From an uncultured Lachnospiraceae bacterium (lineage in GTDB: Bacteria; Bacillota; Clostridia; Lachnospirales; Lachnospiraceae), in NCBI GenBank assembly GCA_910586015.1, contig CAJUGJ010000003.1:1-64000 (forward strand): a stretch of DNA of 64,000 nucleotides, in the 5' to 3' direction. The translations under genes and the position numbers were made by a program. This document shows positions 42,215 to 52,496 of the stretch, piece after piece; within the stretch, counting starts at the first letter, position 1, and each line of letters begins with the position of its first letter. The notes under the pieces were generated by a model. It made no database searches and was not told the origin of the DNA. It saw only the letters and a program-made list of their open reading frames with translations.

Positions 42215-45200
42215 ATGGATTTTTTAGATAAAAGGGTCATGGGAATCTGCAAGGAATTAGAGAAATTAAAAGTAAAGAATCGACTTGCAGTGGAAAAATG
42301 GAAATATAAAGAAGGATATTTTATTGATCCGGAAGATGTAAAAAATGATACAAACGAGTGGCAGGAATTTGACTGCAAGACTATGCACTGGTATGGTCCT
42401 GATCGTCACTATTGGTTTTGCAATACATTCACTGTACCAAAGGAATTTGAAGGAAAAAGTCTATGGATGAATGTTCGTACACAAATTGATGAATGGGATG
42501 ATGCAAAGAATCCACAGTTTCTTCTTTTTGTGAATGGAAATCCAATTCAAGGCATAGATATGAATCATAGAGATGTACTGCTTTGTACAAAGGCATCAGA
42601 AGGAGAAACATTTGATATTGGGATGCAGGCATACACAGGAATACTACATAGTGAATTTGCTCTGACAGTAGAAATGTGCGAAATTGATCCTGAGATTGAA
42701 AAACTTTACTATGATTTATGGGTACCACTTTCCGCATTTCCTCGTATGGATGTGGAAGATAGAAATAGAAAAGAGTTAGAGTATGTTCTAAATGAAACAA
42801 TTAATTTTTTAGATTTAAGAACTCCTTATTCTGAAGAATTTTATGTATCCCTTCGGGCAGCCTCTGATTATATTGATAAAGCATTATATACAGATATGGC
42901 AGGATATCAAGATATTGTGGCAACCTGTATTGGACATACACATATTGATGTAGCATGGTGGTGGACAGTAGCACAGACAAGAGAAAAAGTAGCCAGAAGT
43001 TTTGCAACCGTTTTAAAGTTGATGGAAGAGTATCCTAATTACCACTTTATGTCAAGTCAGCCTCAATTATATCAATTTTTAAAAGAACGCTATCCACAGT
43101 TATATGCGAAAGTAAAAGAACGGATAAAAGAAAAACGATGGGAACCAGAAGGCGGCATGTGGGTAGAAGCAGACTGTAATCTCACTTCTGGAGAATCATT
43201 AGTACGTCAATTTATACATGGAAAGAGATTTTTTAAGGAAGAATTTGGTGTAGATAATAAAATCCTTTGGCTTCCTGATGTGTTTGGTTATTCTGGTGCA
43301 TTACCTCAGATTATGAAAAAATCTGGGATAGATTATTTCATGACAACAAAGTTAGCTTGGAATCAGTTTAATAAAGTACCTTATGATACAATGCGTTGGA
43401 GAGGAATTGACGGAACAGAAATACTTACTCATTTGGTTACAACATTAGATGTTGGACAGTCTACAGCAAACTTTTTCACCACATATAATGGAAGACTTCA
43501 TCCAGATTCTATTATGGGTGGATGGATGCGATATCAAAACAAAGATATTAACAATGATATTTTAGTTTCTTATGGCTATGGCGATGGTGGTGGTGGTCCA
43601 GACAGAATTATGCTGGAAACATCAAAGCGTATGGAAAAGGGAATAAAGGGAATTCCAAAAGTACGTCAGACATTTACACGTACCTACTTTGATGAATTAA
43701 ATGAACGTATAAAAGATGATAGAAGACTTCCAGTTTGGGAAGGTGAATTATATTTTGAATATCACCGCGGAACATATACATCTATGGCACGTAATAAGCG
43801 TTCTAACCGCAAAGCAGAACTTGGACTGATGGATTTGGAACTTTTATCTGTGATGTCAGAAGAGATAATACCATATCCAGCAAAAGATCTGGAAGCAATG
43901 TGGAAAAAGGTTTTGATAAATCAATTTCATGATATCCTTCCAGGCTCATCTATTCATGAGGTATATGAAGTTACAAAACAAGAGTATGCACAACTTGAGG
44001 TGAAACGAGAAGAATTAGTTCAAGAACGTTTAAAAACACTTGCAAAAGAAGGAGAAGGCATATCTATATTTAATACAATTGGCAGGGTACGCAGTGATAT
44101 CGTAGAACTAAAAGGAATTGAAGCAGAGGCTCTTTTGGATGAAAAAGGAAATATTTATCCGGTACAAAAGACAAAAGAGGGTAATGTTGTTTATGTAGAG
44201 AATTTGCCATCAAAAGGTTATAAGACATTTGCACGAACAAAGATAGAAGATATTCCATCTCCATTTGTATTAGTAAATGATAGAATGCTTGAAACACCTT
44301 ATTATACAGTACAATTAGATGAAAATGGACTTTTTACAAGTATTTATGATAAGGAAAATGACAGAGAAGTCATAAAGCAAGGAGAACAGGCTAACCTGAT
44401 GCGGATGTATGAGGACAAGCCAATTTATTATGATAACTGGGATATTGATATTTATTATACAGAAAAATCATGGGATGTAACTCAACTTGAAAAAATGGAG
44501 TGGACAGAGAATGGAGCTGTTAGAGCAACACTTGAATTAACCAGAAAAATTAGTAACTCTCTCATTCGACAGAAAATCCATTTTTATGCAAAGAGCAGAC
44601 GAATTGATTTTGAAACTTATGTAGATTGGAAAGAACATCAACATCTTTTAAAAGTACATTTTCCAGTAGATGTTCATACAGATGAAGCAACCTTTGACAT
44701 TCAGTTTGGTAATTTAACCAGAAAAGTTCATCGAAATACAAGCTGGGATAAGGCACGTTTCGAAAGTTGTGGACAAAAATGGATGGATCTTTCCGAAGGG
44801 CATTATGGAGTTAGCTTATTAAACGACTGCAAATATGGTCATTCTGTAAAGGATGGCAATATGGCATTGACTTTGATAAAATCAGGTATTGAGCCGAATC
44901 CAGTAACAGATCAGGAAGAGCATTTCTTTACTTATGCTATCTATCCACATGCTGAAAACTGGAGACAGGCAGGTACAGTGCGACAAGCTTATATGCTAAA
45001 TCAACCCGCACTTGTAGTAGATAGTGGACAACCGAACTGCTGTCAATCTCTTGCTTTTGTAGACAAGGAGAATGTAGTTCTTGAAACGATAAAAGCGGCA
45101 GAAGATGGCATAGGAACAATTTTGCGTCTGTTTGAATCAGAAAACGCAAAAACAAAAGTAAAGCTTGTGGTAAACAAAGATTTTTCAAAAGCGTATATCT

Positions 45201-45301
45201 GTAATTTACTTGAACAAGAGGAACAGGAGATATCAGTTGAGGGAAATCAGATTGAAATTTTATGTAAACCATATGAGATTGTCACAGTTAAGGTTGTATA
45301 A
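42215..45301 (+). CDS. GH38 alpha-mannosidase, first copy
   Basis: The start is set at ATG 42215, eight bases after AGGAG; an upstream extension into the GH130 gene is not supported. The 1028-residue cytoplasmic enzyme has an N-terminal beta domain to about 230 and then the GH38 catalytic barrel: CIGHTHIDVAWWW with metal ligands His243 and Asp245, WVEADCNLTSGESLVRQ, and nucleophile Asp355 in LWLPDVFGYSGALPQI. A helical bundle follows (ELYFEYHRGTYTS, NQFHDILPGSSIHEVYE) and beta-sandwich domains to the end. It should remove alpha-linked mannose from imported glycans. No signal peptide is present. The 14-base gap to GH130 indicates one transcript. Confidence 0.92.
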   Translation: MDFLDKRVMGICKELEKLKVKNRLAVEKWKYKEGYFIDPEDVKNDTNEWQEFDCKTMHWYGPDRHYWFCNTFTVPKEFEGKSLWMNVRTQIDEWDDAKNPQFLLFVNGNPIQGIDMNHRDVLLCTKASEGETFDIGMQAYTGILHSEFALTVEMCEIDPEIEKLYYDLWVPLSAFPRMDVEDRNRKELEYVLNETINFLDLRTPYSEEFYVSLRAASDYIDKALYTDMAGYQDIVATCIGHTHIDVAWWWTVAQTREKVARSFATVLKLMEEYPNYHFMSSQPQLYQFLKERYPQLYAKVKERIKEKRWEPEGGMWVEADCNLTSGESLVRQFIHGKRFFKEEFGVDNKILWLPDVFGYSGALPQIMKKSGIDYFMTTKLAWNQFNKVPYDTMRWRGIDGTEILTHLVTTLDVGQSTANFFTTYNGRLHPDSIMGGWMRYQNKDINNDILVSYGYGDGGGGPDRIMLETSKRMEKGIKGIPKVRQTFTRTYFDELNERIKDDRRLPVWEGELYFEYHRGTYTSMARNKRSNRKAELGLMDLELLSVMSEEIIPYPAKDLEAMWKKVLINQFHDILPGSSIHEVYEVTKQEYAQLEVKREELVQERLKTLAKEGEGISIFNTIGRVRSDIVELKGIEAEALLDEKGNIYPVQKTKEGNVVYVENLPSKGYKTFARTKIEDIPSPFVLVNDRMLETPYYTVQLDENGLFTSIYDKENDREVIKQGEQANLMRMYEDKPIYYDNWDIDIYYTEKSWDVTQLEKMEWTENGAVRATLELTRKISNSLIRQKIHFYAKSRRIDFETYVDWKEHQHLLKVHFPVDVHTDEATFDIQFGNLTRKVHRNTSWDKARFESCGQKWMDLSEGHYGVSLLNDCKYGHSVKDGNMALTLIKSGIEPNPVTDQEEHFFTYAIYPHAENWRQAGTVRQAYMLNQPALVVDSGQPNCCQSLAFVDKENVVLETIKAAEDGIGTILRLFESENAKTKVKLVVNKDFSKAYICNLLEQEEQEISVEGNQIEILCKPYEIVTVKVV

Positions 45302-45336
45302 CTATATGCAGGAAAAAAAGGGAGGAGGGATGTGAC

Positions 45337-46224
45337 ATGCTGATTGGAGGAATCGAAGCAGGAGGAACAAAGATGGTCTGTGCAGTGGCAGATGAAAACG
45401 GGAATCTAAAAGATAGAATATCTATGCCAACTAGACAACCAAAAGAAACTTTAGGTGAACTGGTTTCTTATTTAAAAAAATGGGAGATAAGTGCACTTGG
45501 TATTGGATGTTTTGGACCACTTGATTTAAACCCCTGTTCCGATACATACGGATATATCACCAAAACGCCAAAAGCTGGTTGGGAAAACTGTAATATTGTT
45601 GGCATTTTTAAGGAGGCACTACAAATTCCAGTTGGATTTGACACAGATGTAAATGGCGCTATTCTTGGAGAAGTAACTTGGGGGGCAGCAAAGGGATGTG
45701 ATAGTGCTGTTTATGTTACAATAGGAACAGGAGTAGGAGTAGGAGTTTATTGTAATGGTAAACTACTGCATGGTTTGGTACATCCAGAAGCAGGTCATAT
45801 TTTCTTAGCAAGGCATCCAAAGGATCACTATGCTGGAAGATGTCCTTTCCATCCAAATTGTATGGAGGGACTTGCTAGTGGACCTGCCATAGAAGAACGT
45901 TGGGGAAAACCAGCGGCTTCTCTTGCAGAAAACAGTGAAGTATGGGAGTTAGAAGCGTTTTATATCGCCCAAGCAGTGGCAGATTACATTCTAACGTATT
46001 CTCCACAAAAAATTATTCTTTGGGGAGGTGTGATGCACCAGAAAAAATTATTCGCATTAGTAAGAAGTCAAGTGAAGGAATTGTTAAACGGATATGTTCA
46101 TCACAAATCACTTTATGATGGAATAGAAGATTACATTGTAGCACCTGCACTTGGGGAAGATCCGGGAATTTTGGGAGCAGTAAAATTGGGGATGCTAGAA
46201 TTAGAAAAAAGTTCTAGCTGTTAA
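45337..46224 (+). CDS. ROK-family sugar kinase (fructokinase/mannokinase type)
   Basis: This 295-residue enzyme has the ROK ATP-binding beginning GGIEAGGTKMVCAVA, GFDTDVNGAILGE with the catalytic Asp, and ATIGTG-like VTIGTGVGVGVY. The zinc site has the spacing of the YdhR/GmuE fructokinase-mannokinase branch: HPEAGHIFLARHP followed by CPFHPNCMEGLASGPA. In the Bacillus glucomannan operon the related enzyme handles sugars released by a mannanase system (family knowledge). Here it would phosphorylate mannose freed by the GH38 enzymes to mannose-6-phosphate; GlcNAc is an alternative. AGGGAGGAGGG precedes the ATG. Confidence 0.8.
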   Translation: MLIGGIEAGGTKMVCAVADENGNLKDRISMPTRQPKETLGELVSYLKKWEISALGIGCFGPLDLNPCSDTYGYITKTPKAGWENCNIVGIFKEALQIPVGFDTDVNGAILGEVTWGAAKGCDSAVYVTIGTGVGVGVYCNGKLLHGLVHPEAGHIFLARHPKDHYAGRCPFHPNCMEGLASGPAIEERWGKPAASLAENSEVWELEAFYIAQAVADYILTYSPQKIILWGGVMHQKKLFALVRSQVKELLNGYVHHKSLYDGIEDYIVAPALGEDPGILGAVKLGMLELEKSSSC

Positions 46225-46246
46225 ATAAGGAAGGAGGATTTCTTAA

Positions 46247-49153
46247 ATGAATTTAGAGAAACTGAAACATATTTCATGTCGTATGCTGGTTGGAGGAATG
46301 TCAGCAGCAATGGTACTTGGAATGTCAGCTTGTAAAAAGACAGAATCAGATGCTGATAATACTCCTACGCCTACACAGGGAACAACACAGGCAACATCTA
46401 CACCAGAGGCAACACCTACATCAGAACCAGAAGTTACACCACCAGAAGATACCAATAAGGGTAGCAATTATTCCCCTACAGAAGAAAATGAAAATACACA
46501 AATGGTAATGAATGGTCAGCCAGAATCTTCTTATTGGTTTCCACAGCAACTTTTAGATTGGAATCCAGATGAAGATCCAGATTTTGCTTATAATGTAAGT
46601 ACTGTACCTCTTGCAAAAAGAGTGGATATAGAAAAATTAAAAACAGTAAACAGTACACAAAATCATAAAACAAAAGTAATGGCAATTTCCATTATGAACA
46701 GTAGTACCAGTGGAAATGCACCTCATGGATTGAATGTATTTAAGAGTAATACATTTGGCTATTTGCAGTATGTTGACTTATTGGTATATTGGGGTGGATC
46801 TTCAGGAGAAGGAATTATTGTTCCTCCTAGTCCAGATGTAACAGATATGGCACATAAAAATGGTGTCAAAGTAGTTGGAACTTGCTTTTTACCACAGATG
46901 GCACATGGCGGCAAGATGGAATGGTTAGATACCTTCCTAAAGAAAAATGATGATGGTACTTTTCCAGTAGCAGATAAATTGGCACAAGTTGCAAAGCTAT
47001 ATGGTTTTGATGGATGGTTTATCAATCAGGAATCAGAGGGTACAGAAGCAGAACCTTTGACAAAAGAACATGCAGCATTAATGCAGGAATTTATCAAGGC
47101 GTTTAAGACAGCATATCCTGAATTAGAATTAGTATATTATGATTCTATGACTGTGGATGGAGAAATGGATTGGCAGAACGCATTGACTGATAAAAATGCA
47201 GCATTTATGAAAGACGATCAGGGAAATGCAGTAGCAGATAGTATGTTTTTGAATTTCTGGTGGACAGTAAGTTCACTAGCAGATCAGGAATTATTAAAGG
47301 CATCTGCACAAAAAGCACAGGAAATGGGTGTTGATCCTTATGACTTGTATGCAGGTATGGATATTCAGGCAAATGGTTATCTGACACAAGAACGTTGGGA
47401 TTTATTTGAAAATGGAGAAGGTGGTACATTTACTTCTTTAGGACTTTACTGTCCAAGCTGGGCATGGGTAACTTCCAGTGATCCAAATGATATGGAAAAG
47501 AAAGAAAATATTATTTGGGTTAATGGAAAGGGAGATCCTTCAATAGATGTAGAATATACAGAAAATACAGCATGGAGAGGTATTTCTACTTATGTTGTAG
47601 AACGGACTGCTTTAACAACATTGCCTTTTACAACGAATTTTAATGTTGGAAATGGGTATAATTTCTTTATCAGAGGTGAGAAGGCATCTGAAATGGACTG
47701 GAATAACAGAAGTCTTGCAGATGTGCTTCCAACTTACCGCTGGATTATGAAACATGATGGCAGCAATAAGCTTTCACCTAGTTTTTATATGGGAGATGCT
47801 TATTATGGTGGCAATAGTTTAAGATTATTTGGTAAGATGGGTGCAGGAGATGCTAGTGTTATCAAATTATATAGCTCTGAGCTTTCACTTCCAAAGGGAA
47901 CAAACTTTACAACAATTGCTAAATCTTCACAGTCCACTGCACTTGATTTAGTGTTAACATTAGAGGATGGTTCTGAAGTTACAGTAACAGGAAGTACAAA
48001 AGTAGGTCAGGATTGGACTACTGTAAGTTATGATGTTTCTGAAGTAGATGGCAAGACGGTAACAGCAATTTCTTATCGTATTACATCAGATACAGCAGAT
48101 GATGCTTATGAATTACTGCTTGGAAATATTTCAATCGGCGATATAGGAGCTGGCACAGTAAGTACAGTTTCAAATTTAAAGGTTGATCAGTCTGAGTTTG
48201 ATGAAGATGCAGTATTAGCAGGTGCAAGACTTTCTTGGAGTGTAGATAAACCAGCAGATTATTATCAGGTATTTCGTATCAATCAGGATGGAACAAAATC
48301 TTTGTTAGGTGCTTCTAATACTACATGTTTCTATGTTAATACATTACCAAGAACAGATGATACCAATAAAACTAACTTTGAGGTAATTCCTGTAAATAAG
48401 GCATTAGAAGAAGGTACAGGTGCACAAGTTACTATGGACTGGCCAGATAACAGCCTTCCTAAGTCTGATTTCACAGCAGATAGAACTTTAATTGGTCCTG
48501 GTATGTCAATAACATTTGAGAGTATGGCTTCTCAAAATACTACAGGAGTAGAATGGAGCTTTGAAGGTGGAGAACCTGCAACTAGTACAGATTTAGCACC
48601 AAGTGTTACTTATGCTCAAGCAGGTGTCTATAAAGTTACCATGAAGGCAAAGAACGAAAAAGGTGAACATGAAAATACAAAAGATGCGTTTATCATTGTA
48701 TCAGATGCAGCAGCTGGCGATCTTGCTCTACTTTCAGGAGGAAAGCCAACAGAAGCAACGGCATATGTAAACGCAAATGAAGCACCAGAATTTGCAGTAG
48801 ACGGTGATGTAACGAAGAAATGGTGTGCAACAGGTACACCTCCTCATGAGATTACGATTGATCTTGGTGATGTAAAGACAATCAGTAGAGTTAGTATTTC
48901 ACATGCTCAGGCAGGTGGAGAATCTTATGATATGAATACAAAGAGCTATGTGATTTCTGTCAGTGAAGACGGCAGCAGTTATACAGATGTAGTAACAGTA
49001 ACAAGAAATACAAAGGATGTTACTCACGATTCCTTTGCTCCAATTAATGCAAGATATGTAAAACTTTCTGTTGTAAAACCTACACAGGGCGCTGATACAG
49101 CAGCACGTATCTATGAGATTGAAGTTTATGGTACAGAAAATGTAGCAAAATAA
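46247..49153 (+). CDS. GH85 endo-beta-N-acetylglucosaminidase lipoprotein
   Basis: This 968-residue surface enzyme has a leader MLVGGMSAAMVLGMSAC with lipobox Cys29 and a Thr/Pro/Glu linker to about residue 75. The GH85 barrel spans about 95-480: YLQYVDLLVYWGGSSGEG, VVGTCFLPQMAHGG and LYGFDGWFINQESEG, where Asn260 and Glu262 are the substrate-assisted catalytic pair. A beta-sandwich (490-630), a fibronectin-like piece (640-725), a PKD domain (about 735-825, VEWSFEGGEPA, YKVTMKAKN) and a C-terminal F5/8 type C (CBM32) module (about 830-965) follow. It cuts between the two GlcNAc residues of N-glycans at the cell surface. It is the only surface hydrolase of this operon and its entry step. Confidence 0.9.
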   Translation: MNLEKLKHISCRMLVGGMSAAMVLGMSACKKTESDADNTPTPTQGTTQATSTPEATPTSEPEVTPPEDTNKGSNYSPTEENENTQMVMNGQPESSYWFPQQLLDWNPDEDPDFAYNVSTVPLAKRVDIEKLKTVNSTQNHKTKVMAISIMNSSTSGNAPHGLNVFKSNTFGYLQYVDLLVYWGGSSGEGIIVPPSPDVTDMAHKNGVKVVGTCFLPQMAHGGKMEWLDTFLKKNDDGTFPVADKLAQVAKLYGFDGWFINQESEGTEAEPLTKEHAALMQEFIKAFKTAYPELELVYYDSMTVDGEMDWQNALTDKNAAFMKDDQGNAVADSMFLNFWWTVSSLADQELLKASAQKAQEMGVDPYDLYAGMDIQANGYLTQERWDLFENGEGGTFTSLGLYCPSWAWVTSSDPNDMEKKENIIWVNGKGDPSIDVEYTENTAWRGISTYVVERTALTTLPFTTNFNVGNGYNFFIRGEKASEMDWNNRSLADVLPTYRWIMKHDGSNKLSPSFYMGDAYYGGNSLRLFGKMGAGDASVIKLYSSELSLPKGTNFTTIAKSSQSTALDLVLTLEDGSEVTVTGSTKVGQDWTTVSYDVSEVDGKTVTAISYRITSDTADDAYELLLGNISIGDIGAGTVSTVSNLKVDQSEFDEDAVLAGARLSWSVDKPADYYQVFRINQDGTKSLLGASNTTCFYVNTLPRTDDTNKTNFEVIPVNKALEEGTGAQVTMDWPDNSLPKSDFTADRTLIGPGMSITFESMASQNTTGVEWSFEGGEPATSTDLAPSVTYAQAGVYKVTMKAKNEKGEHENTKDAFIIVSDAAAGDLALLSGGKPTEATAYVNANEAPEFAVDGDVTKKWCATGTPPHEITIDLGDVKTISRVSISHAQAGGESYDMNTKSYVISVSEDGSSYTDVVTVTRNTKDVTHDSFAPINARYVKLSVVKPTQGADTAARIYEIEVYGTENVAK

Positions 49154-49213
49154 TCTGCCGCACTGATTTAGCTCTAATATTATTAAAACACCCTGACAGG
49201 GAAAGGAGACTTC

Positions 49214-52200
49214 ATGTTTTTAACCTATGAAAAGTTAGAATGTCGTATAAAGGAATTAAAGAAATATCGCTATCGGGATGTGAAAACGGCAGATCATATT
49301 CTGGTAAAGGAGGATACACAAAAAAAGACTAATCCAAAACCTCCAACTTCCTTTGACGGTTGGGATACTATGTTACTGGGAGACTTCTGGAAAGGCAGAG
49401 ATAAATACCTCTGGCTGCATTTAGAAATAGAGATTCCTGCACAATGGAAAGGAAGAAGGGCTGTAGGGGTATTTGATTTCGGACTGACAGGAGAAGGAAA
49501 TAATTCTGGTTTTGAATCCCTGCTCTATATTGACGAAAAACCCTATCAGGGTGTAGATATAAACCATAGAGAAGTGTTTTTTAAGGAAGAGATGTATGGC
49601 AGGAAGGTGAATCTCACCTTCCGCCTATGGTCTGGTTTAGAGGGTGGAGGAAAGCCGAAAGAGCTTCTCCACCAGCTTAAAAAAGCACAGCTTGGATGGT
49701 TAGACGAAGAAACAGATGATCTGTATTATACAGCAGATATGATATTAAAGACGATTGCTCAATTAAATCAAAATGATCCTATCAGGCATAATTTACAAAC
49801 AGATCTCGATAGAGCTTTTTGCTGTATTGATTGGTCAGAACCGGGAAGTGATTTGTTTTATGAAACGGTTAAACAGGCAGATAGGCTTTTGAATGAAAAG
49901 ATTGATGCAAAAGGGAAACATTCTGATATAAATGTATATGCAGTAGGGCATACCCATATTGATACAGCATGGCTGTGGAGATTAAAGCATACAAGAGAAA
50001 AGTGTTCCCGTTCTTTTAGTACTGTGTTACGTTTGATGGAAATGTTTCCAGAATATATTTTTCTTCAGACACAACCACAGTTATATGAATATGTAAAAGA
50101 AGATTTTCCTGAGTTATATGAAGAGATCAAAGAACGTATAAAACAAGAACGCTGGGAAGTAGATGGTGCTATGTGGGTAGAAGCAGACTGTAATCTGACC
50201 AGTGGAGAATCTTTAGTTCGCCAAATTTTGATTGGGAACCGTTTTATTAAACAGGAGTTTGGAAAAGATGTTCACTATTTATGGTTGCCAGATGTATTTG
50301 GTTATTCTTGGGCATTACCTCAGATTCTGAAAAAATCAGGTATTGATATTTTTATGACAACAAAGATTAGTTGGAATCAATACAACAGAATGCCACATGA
50401 TACCTTTTACTGGAAGGGAATAGACGGAAGCTGTGTGCTTACACATTTTATTACAACGCCTACTCCAGATAGTCAGCCAGGAAGTTGGTTTTATACGTAC
50501 AATGGACAAATTATCCCAAAGACAGTTCAAGGGGTTTGGGATGCTTACAGCGATAAAGACATCAATCAAGATCTTTTAATCTCCTATGGTTATGGAGACG
50601 GTGGTGGTGGAGTAAATCGTGATAATTTGGAACGCCGCCGCAGAATTGATCGCATAGAAGGGATGCCAAATTTAAAAACTTCTACTGCGGGAGCATATTT
50701 TGAGAAATTAAAAGAAAATGTTAAAAGCACAGATCAGTATGTGAACACATGGGATGGAGAATTATATTTGGAATATCACCGGGGTACTTATACAAGTCAT
50801 GCCTATAACAAAAGGATGAACCGGAAGATGGAACTTCTCTATCGTAAAGTAGAGTGGTTCACAGTGATGAAAGCATTACTTGACAGTGGAAAACTAGAGC
50901 AGGCAATGCAGGAAAATTTGACAAAGGGCTGGAAACTTCTTTTAACAAATCAATTTCATGATATTATTCCAGGTTCTTCTATTTTTGAAGTATATGAAGA
51001 TTGCAAAAAAGATTATGCCAAAATAGAAGAAATTGCAAAAGAAGTAGAAAAAGATTTCCTTTCTTTTGCTGTAAAAGAAGAAGAAAAAACGTATACAATT
51101 ATTAATACAAATAGTTTTGCTATAGGAGGAGTTGTACTCTTGCCAGATATAGAGGCAAAAGTAGCATATTCTTCCGAAAAAACGCCACTTATGGTACAGC
51201 AAACAGACGAGGGATTACTGATTGGATTAGATTCTGTACCTCCGATGGGTTGTGTTAAAGTAACAGTAGAAAATACCGTAGAAAACCTAGAAAGTAGTAC
51301 AGGGCATATCTTTCAGGTAGAAGACAAAAAGATTCTGACTCCATATTATATTGTTGTATATAATGAGTATGGACAGATTTCTCGCCTTTATGATCGTAGG
51401 GCAGATAGAGAAGTAATACCAAATGGACAGAGAGCAAATGTTTTACAGATCTTTGAAGATAAGCCATTAAATAATGATGCTTGGGATATTGATATTTTTT
51501 ATCAGCAGAAGATGAAAGAAATCACAGATCTAAAATGTTTTGAAGTTATAGAAAATGGTTCATTACGCCTTACCTTACATTTTGAATGGCATTATATGAA
51601 TTCTGCAATTTTTCAAGATATCATTTTTTATGCGGCAGATCCAAGAATTGATTTTGTAACAAAAGTGGATTTTCATGAAAAACATCAGTTGTTGAAGGCT
51701 GCATTTCCAGTGGATATTCGTACAACATATGGAACTTTCGATGTACAATATGGAAATGTACGACGTGCAAATCACTGGAATACAAGTTGGGATGAAGCAA
51801 AATTTGAAACAGTTGCTCATAGGTTTGCAGATTTATCCGAATATGGATATGGTGTCAGCTTGCTCAATGATTGTAAATATGGACATGATGTCAAGGATAA
51901 TGTATTACGTCTTACCTTATTAAAGACAGCAACCAATCCAGATCACAATCAAGATCAAGGAGAACATTTTTTCACTTACTCATTACTTCCACATATGGGA
52001 GATTTTATAGAAGGACATACTGTACAAAAAGCTAGTGCATTAAATCAACCACTTTATGCAGTAGCAGGTTGTTTAGAACTTCCTTTTACAAGTTTTCTTT
52101 CTTTTGATAAAGAATGTGTGGAATTAGATGCAGTTAAAAAAACAGAGGATGGTAATTATCTTGCTGTAAGATTTCATGAATTTACAGGTGGAACGAATAG

Positions 52201-52345
52201 AATTACAGTAAAAACTGGATTTTTATGGAAACGCTATTGTATCAGTAATCTAATGGAGTATCCAATAGAAGAATGGAAGCAAGAAAAGGAGATAGTTCTT
52301 ACGGTCAAGCCGTATGAAATCGTTACGTTGCTCTTTGAAGTTTAA
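49214..52345 (+). CDS. GH38 alpha-mannosidase, second copy
   Basis: This 1043-residue cytoplasmic enzyme has the same architecture as the first GH38 but is only moderately similar: AVGHTHIDTAWLW with metal ligands His248 and Asp250, WVEADCNLTSGESLVRQ, nucleophile Asp360 in LWLPDVFGYSWALPQI, and ELYLEYHRGTYTSH. The N-terminal domain is different (TADHILVKEDTQKK, FDFGLTGEGNNSG), which suggests a different linkage preference, for example alpha-1,2 or alpha-1,3 versus alpha-1,6. AAAGGAG precedes the ATG. A structured repeat begins at its stop codon, so the repeat inserted exactly at the gene end or supplies the stop. Confidence 0.92.
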   Translation: MFLTYEKLECRIKELKKYRYRDVKTADHILVKEDTQKKTNPKPPTSFDGWDTMLLGDFWKGRDKYLWLHLEIEIPAQWKGRRAVGVFDFGLTGEGNNSGFESLLYIDEKPYQGVDINHREVFFKEEMYGRKVNLTFRLWSGLEGGGKPKELLHQLKKAQLGWLDEETDDLYYTADMILKTIAQLNQNDPIRHNLQTDLDRAFCCIDWSEPGSDLFYETVKQADRLLNEKIDAKGKHSDINVYAVGHTHIDTAWLWRLKHTREKCSRSFSTVLRLMEMFPEYIFLQTQPQLYEYVKEDFPELYEEIKERIKQERWEVDGAMWVEADCNLTSGESLVRQILIGNRFIKQEFGKDVHYLWLPDVFGYSWALPQILKKSGIDIFMTTKISWNQYNRMPHDTFYWKGIDGSCVLTHFITTPTPDSQPGSWFYTYNGQIIPKTVQGVWDAYSDKDINQDLLISYGYGDGGGGVNRDNLERRRRIDRIEGMPNLKTSTAGAYFEKLKENVKSTDQYVNTWDGELYLEYHRGTYTSHAYNKRMNRKMELLYRKVEWFTVMKALLDSGKLEQAMQENLTKGWKLLLTNQFHDIIPGSSIFEVYEDCKKDYAKIEEIAKEVEKDFLSFAVKEEEKTYTIINTNSFAIGGVVLLPDIEAKVAYSSEKTPLMVQQTDEGLLIGLDSVPPMGCVKVTVENTVENLESSTGHIFQVEDKKILTPYYIVVYNEYGQISRLYDRRADREVIPNGQRANVLQIFEDKPLNNDAWDIDIFYQQKMKEITDLKCFEVIENGSLRLTLHFEWHYMNSAIFQDIIFYAADPRIDFVTKVDFHEKHQLLKAAFPVDIRTTYGTFDVQYGNVRRANHWNTSWDEAKFETVAHRFADLSEYGYGVSLLNDCKYGHDVKDNVLRLTLLKTATNPDHNQDQGEHFFTYSLLPHMGDFIEGHTVQKASALNQPLYAVAGCLELPFTSFLSFDKECVELDAVKKTEDGNYLAVRFHEFTGGTNRITVKTGFLWKRYCISNLMEYPIEEWKQEKEIVLTVKPYEIVTLLFEV

Positions 52346-52496
52346 CAATTGACAGCAAGCATTCCCTTTCCTCTTAGGTAGGGGAGGAATTGCTAGGAAC
52401 AATTGTAACGACAGTAGCAGGCGAGTATCACTTACTGCCATGAAGCAATCTACATCATTGTCTTACTCTTAATTGCTGCGAGTGGATTGAAACAAC
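52341..52496 (+). repeat. structured dispersed repeat, copy 2
   Basis: This is the same element as 27619-27772: TTTAACAATTGACAGCAAG at the left and GAGTGGATTGAAACAAC at the right, the same orientation and nearly the same length. The outer hairpin 3 is kept as CAATCTAC with GTGGATTG through a G-U pair, and the inner ACTC/GAGT stem is intact. The first bases overlap the TAA of the GH38 gene. Being transcribed with the operon, it could act as an mRNA processing or stability element between the hydrolases and the AraC gene. Confidence 0.7.

Noticed and set aside
42429..43007. Long minus-strand open frames under the GH38 genes
   Set aside because: Antisense shadows of a strongly supported enzyme gene; none has a ribosome site or family pattern.
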